DNA of 15,434 bases from Candidatus Firestonebacteria bacterium RIFOXYA2_FULL_40_8 (GTDB lineage Bacteria; Oederibacteriota; D2-FULL-39-29). The stretch spans positions 3,814 through 19,247 of the forward strand of contig MFGS01000001.1 of assembly GCA_001778355.1 (NCBI GenBank). The letters are read 5' to 3'. The translations under genes and the position numbers were made by a program. The first letter of the stretch is position 1. Each line of letters starts with the position of its first letter. This document shows, one piece after another, positions 12,819 to 15,434 of the stretch. Below the pieces are notes generated by a model. That model ran no database searches and was not told the origin of the DNA. It was given only the letters and a program-made list of their open reading frames with translations.

Positions 12819-14285
12819 ATGAGGAAAACTAAGAGATTCATAAGTTTAAGACTTAAATTCACTTTATTCTTAAGTGTTTTTCTTATTGCTATTCTTGTGG
12901 TGACAGGACAGGTTATTATTTCCAAACTGCGTCCTTACCTTGAAATTGAGCTGAAAAAGAAAGGGGAGGCTCTTGTTTCTAATCTTGCTGGTAATGCAGC
13001 AGAAAGCGTTCTTATTGGCGATGAAATGCTTCTAGCTTCCTATTTGGATAAGGTAAAAGATGATTCTACAGTTGTCTTTGCTGGTATTTATAATTCCAAA
13101 GGAGAGCTTCTTGCAAATACCGATATAAAGCTTTTAAAGGGAGCTCCTGATACTTCTGACAGCATAATCCTGTCGTTTGATAAAAATGCCAGGTTTAAAA
13201 TTATTAAAGTAACAGCCCCTCTTATTGCTTCTAAAAAGAAGATTGGCTACGCGGTTGTCGGGTTTTCCGACGAAGAGATACAAAAAGCGGTTGCTAATAT
13301 TAGAAAGATTATTTCCACCATTACTTTACTGGTGCTGCTTGTAGGTATTTTATTTTCCATTTTTTCAATAGGTTATTCATTACGGGCGGTAAATTTGCTT
13401 TCTGAAGGCGTGAAAAAAATCGGCGCCGGAGATCTTGATTTTAAAGTAGAAGTAAAAACAGGTGATGAACTTGAAAAGTTCGCGGATGCTTTTAATGAGA
13501 TGACTTCAAATCTTTCGAAAGCTGAAGCGGAAAAGCTGGAGAAGGAAAAATTACAGCATGAGTTGAAGATCGCTCAACAGATTCAGATGTCACTTCTTCC
13601 GTCTTCGGTACCTGAACTAAAAGGGTTTGAGATAGCTGCTTATTACAGATCAGCAAAAGATGTAGGAGGGGATTATTATGACTTTATAAAACTTTCTGAT
13701 ACTAAATTGGGTGTAGCGGTTGCTGATGTGTCAGGGAAGGGTGTTCCGGCGGCGCTTGGGATGGCTACCATAAGGTCGATTCTACGGGCAAATGTTAAAA
13801 GCTCAATAAATTTACGCGACGTAATGTTGAATACCAGCGGTATGTTCAAAGCGGATACGTCGAGAGGTATGTTCGTAACCCTCAGCTTCCTCACTTTGGA
13901 CGCTTCGAATTTAAAAGCAGCTTTTTCTGATGCAGGGCATCTTCCTCTTATTTTAGTAAAAGCAGATGGAAAGACAGAGCAGATAAAAACTACAGGTATA
14001 GCAATGGGTTTGGTCTCACAGGGTGTATTTGAAGGGAGTTTAGAAGTTAAAGAGTTCGGTGTAAACAAAGGCGACCTTATAGTCCTTTATACGGACGGAG
14101 TTAACGAAGCTATGAATGCACAGAGGGAAGAGTACGGATTTGACAGACTTATTCAAACAAGCAGTGATAGCAGGACTTTGACGGCAAAAGAGGTCCTTGA
14201 GGTCTTAAAAACAAGTATTCAGGGATTTACCGGTGATACGCAGCAAAGTGATGATATGACAATTATAACAATAAGGTGCGTATAA
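12819..14285 (+). CDS. Membrane sensor PP2C-type phosphatase (RsbU/SpoIIE family)
   Basis: Predicted inner-membrane Ser/Thr phosphatase that dephosphorylates a STAS-domain anti-sigma-factor antagonist. Domains in order: short basic N-terminus; TM1 about 10-31; extracytoplasmic sensor about 32-163 with a Cache-like look (VVFAGIYNSKGELLANT, then VTAPLI...KKIGYAVVGFS); TM2 about 165-187; HAMP about 188-238; short helical linker (about 233-255) ending in HELKIAQQIQMSLLPSSVP, the usual lead-in to this phosphatase; PP2C domain 262-488. Metal-binding Asp residues are present: D285 (GGDYYDF), D303 (ADVSGKG), D426 (YTDG) and the D478-D479 pair (SDDMT). SDAGHLP at 370-376 replaces the common NAGHLP. 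The start ATG has GAGGG at 12802-12806, 12 bases away, a rather long spacing. The STAS-kinase fusion gene abuts the stop. The sensed signal is unknown. Not called rsbU because orthology is not shown. Confidence 0.93.
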   Translation: MRKTKRFISLRLKFTLFLSVFLIAILVVTGQVIISKLRPYLEIELKKKGEALVSNLAGNAAESVLIGDEMLLASYLDKVKDDSTVVFAGIYNSKGELLANTDIKLLKGAPDTSDSIILSFDKNARFKIIKVTAPLIASKKKIGYAVVGFSDEEIQKAVANIRKIISTITLLVLLVGILFSIFSIGYSLRAVNLLSEGVKKIGAGDLDFKVEVKTGDELEKFADAFNEMTSNLSKAEAEKLEKEKLQHELKIAQQIQMSLLPSSVPELKGFEIAAYYRSAKDVGGDYYDFIKLSDTKLGVAVADVSGKGVPAALGMATIRSILRANVKSSINLRDVMLNTSGMFKADTSRGMFVTLSFLTLDASNLKAAFSDAGHLPLILVKADGKTEQIKTTGIAMGLVSQGVFEGSLEVKEFGVNKGDLIVLYTDGVNEAMNAQREEYGFDRLIQTSSDSRTLTAKEVLEVLKTSIQGFTGDTQQSDDMTIITIRCV

Positions 14286-15257
14286 ATGGAAGACGTAGTA
14301 ATAGAAACTAAAAAAGAAGGCAAGGAAAACCCGGTAATAGTTGTGATAAAAGGTTACCTTGATTCTGCAACCTCCTACAAACTTGTAGAAGTCGTGGACG
14401 GCTTGTTAAATGAGGGGTTTGTCAAAATAATATTTAATATGGGTGAACTGGAGTATCTTTCGTCAGCGGGTATTTCGGTAGTCAGTGAGAGTTTTGAACG
14501 CCTGAAAGAAAAGCAGGGTGCTTTAAAACTTACTAACGTAAGCCAGCGCGTGTTGAAAGTTCTCGACCTTTGCGGGGTGGCAAAGCTTCTGGATATTCAT
14601 GCGGAAGTGGACACGGCTTATAAGAGTTTTGAAAACATTGTAAAAAAGCAGGAAAGTTTTCCTGCTGAAATAAAATGTCCTGCTTGTGAATTTAAGGCGG
14701 TTATCGAAAGTCAGGATATTTATAAATGTCCAAAATGCGGTATAATATTTTACATAGATGAAAAGTTGAAAATCGAACTTCTGGAAAAAGAAAAGACCGG
14801 AGGCGCGGTTTCTAAAATGGATATGTGGATTAAGGCGGATATCAGCTATATCACTCCCATAAGAAGGATGGTCGGGGCTATTGCTTTACGTGAGGGTTTT
14901 TTTGAAGATTCCGTACATGAAATTGAGCTGGCACTGGATGAATCCATTACTAATATTATAGAGCACGGGTATAATTTTGATGCAACAAAATCTATTGGTA
15001 TTAATATCGCAACAGAAAGCGACAAGTTAATAATTTCTATCACCGACAAGGGCAAATCTTTCGATATGCAAAAACTGCCAGAGAATTCGTTTTTCTCCAG
15101 TAAAGGTCCGTACCGGGGGCGCGGTCAGCATATTATTAAGAATACAATGGATGCGGTGAGTTATGCTCCCATCTCGGGTGTGGAAAATAAACTTATACTC
15201 ACTAAAATAAAAAAAGACTCGGATAAAAAAGGCGAGGCTTATATAAAGGTCGTATGA
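14286..15257 (+). CDS. STAS - zinc ribbon - HATPase (RsbW-like kinase) fusion protein
   Basis: One 323-aa polypeptide joining three modules. Residues about 5-118 form a STAS (SpoIIAA/RsbV-like) domain: IKGYLDSATS at 21-30, IFNMGELEYLSSAGISVV at 49-66, LKLTNVSQRVLKVLDLCGV at 80-98. S60 aligns with the phosphorylated Ser of SpoIIAA and RsbV; the preceding Asp is replaced by Ser. Residues 131-151 hold CPAC...CPKC, a four-cysteine zinc ribbon like those of small MJ0042-type fingers. Residues about 180-310 are a GHKL ATPase of the RsbW/SpoIIAB type: N-box ELALDESITNIIEHGY (E219, N223, H227), G1 D254-K-G256, G2 GRGQ at 278-281. The ATG abuts the phosphatase stop, with AAGGTG at 14273-14278. Known biology makes STAS proteins substrates of such kinases, so cis or trans phosphorylation of S60, reversed by the upstream phosphatase, is inferred. 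The intact domains argue against a chance readthrough. Confidence 0.92.
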   Translation: MEDVVIETKKEGKENPVIVVIKGYLDSATSYKLVEVVDGLLNEGFVKIIFNMGELEYLSSAGISVVSESFERLKEKQGALKLTNVSQRVLKVLDLCGVAKLLDIHAEVDTAYKSFENIVKKQESFPAEIKCPACEFKAVIESQDIYKCPKCGIIFYIDEKLKIELLEKEKTGGAVSKMDMWIKADISYITPIRRMVGAIALREGFFEDSVHEIELALDESITNIIEHGYNFDATKSIGINIATESDKLIISITDKGKSFDMQKLPENSFFSSKGPYRGRGQHIIKNTMDAVSYAPISGVENKLILTKIKKDSDKKGEAYIKVV

Positions 15258-15434
15258 AAGAAAGAGAAGATCTCATTAAAACAAAAGAATTATGCGAGAG
15301 GATCCTTTCCCGGGATCCTGCTAATAAAGTTATGCTTGAAAAGCTCGAAGTAGTAAAGAAAAAATTAAGATTGATTGAAAGAAGGCTGATGGATAATTCT
15401 GACGACAAGAAAGATAAAGCATCTCAGTTGAAAA
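15254..15434 (+). CDS. Unknown helical protein, 3' end outside window
   Basis: An open frame starts at ATG 15254, overlapping the fusion gene stop by four bases (ATGA), and continues without a stop to the window edge: 60 complete codons. AAAGG at 15245-15249 could be its ribosome binding site. The visible part is strongly charged and helical, with many Lys, Glu, Leu and Arg (ELCERILSRDPANKVMLEKL); the DPAN turn between helices recalls a tetratricopeptide-type repeat. The overlap indicates co-translation with the signalling genes, so it may encode an output or partner protein of the circuit. I do not recognise the family from this fragment. Confidence 0.75.
   Translation, partial: MKEREDLIKTKELCERILSRDPANKVMLEKLEVVKKKLRLIERRLMDNSDDKKDKASQLK

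Noticed and set aside
13676..14068. 130-codon minus-strand frame inside the phosphatase gene
   Set aside because: It is a shadow of the conserved PP2C coding sequence, with no ribosome binding site or family resemblance.
15299..15319. Inverted repeat AGGATCC...GGATCCT as a possible terminator
   Set aside because: It lies inside an open reading frame, has no T-run after it, and encodes ordinary residues of the partial gene.
12819..15434. A sigma factor gene belonging to the partner-switching operon
   Set aside because: No reading frame in the window has sigma-factor features; if it exists it is beyond the window edge.

Overview
The window is a long bacterial ribosomal-protein cluster followed by an accessory/regulatory segment, with every recognised gene on the + strand. 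The DNA is moderately AT-rich. SecY, adenylate kinase, methionine aminopeptidase, IF-1 and RpoA are all of bacterial type. The zinc-binding (Cys-rich) versions of S14, S4, L36 and L24 are used, and rpmD (L30) is missing from its normal slot. The gene complement and the RsbU/STAS signalling genes would fit one of the less-studied bacterial phyla known mainly from environmental genomes, but I cannot assign a phylum from this sequence alone.

Bases 1-11762 are the distal S10 operon, the spc operon and the alpha operon run together: rpsC (5' truncated), rplP, rpmC, rpsQ, rplN, rplX, rplE, rpsN (zinc type), rpsH, rplF, rplR, rpsE, [no rpmD], rplO, secY, adk, map, infA, rpmJ, rpsM, rpsK, rpsD, rpoA, rplQ. 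Genes abut, overlap by a base, or are separated by 2-30 bases, with one 78-base gap before rpsK that may hold a weak internal promoter. Several genes use GTG or TTG starts (rpsQ, rpsN, rpsE, rpsM, rpsD); the three TTG starts each follow a strong Shine-Dalgarno. A rho-independent terminator closes the cluster at 11732-11762. Notable deviations are a 9-residue insertion in IF-1, an Ala/Pro-rich N-terminal extension on S11, and charged Lys/Glu tails on S3, S17, L17 and RpoA.

Bases 11763-12680 form a separate single-gene unit. A consensus-like promoter with an extended -10 (11840-11868) is followed by a leader of about 200 nt. That leader carries a tandem array of 32-bp hairpin-forming repeats (11913-12031). 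It leads to a gene for a secreted protein of about 183 aa with a probable beta-jelly-roll fold, then a strong terminator (12640-12680).

Bases 12681-15434 hold a signalling operon. A promoter with perfect TTGACA and TATAAT hexamers (12761-12788) has its -10 embedded in a perfect 17-bp palindrome, a candidate operator. It drives a membrane-anchored sensor/PP2C phosphatase of the RsbU/SpoIIE type. The next gene, directly abutting, encodes a single polypeptide joining a STAS anti-sigma-antagonist domain, a four-cysteine zinc ribbon and an RsbW/SpoIIAB-type ATPase/kinase domain. A third gene overlaps by ATGA and runs off the window. Phosphatase, phospho-substrate and kinase of a partner-switching circuit are thus encoded side by side, with substrate and kinase fused. 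This is the most unusual system in the window. No sigma factor gene is visible.
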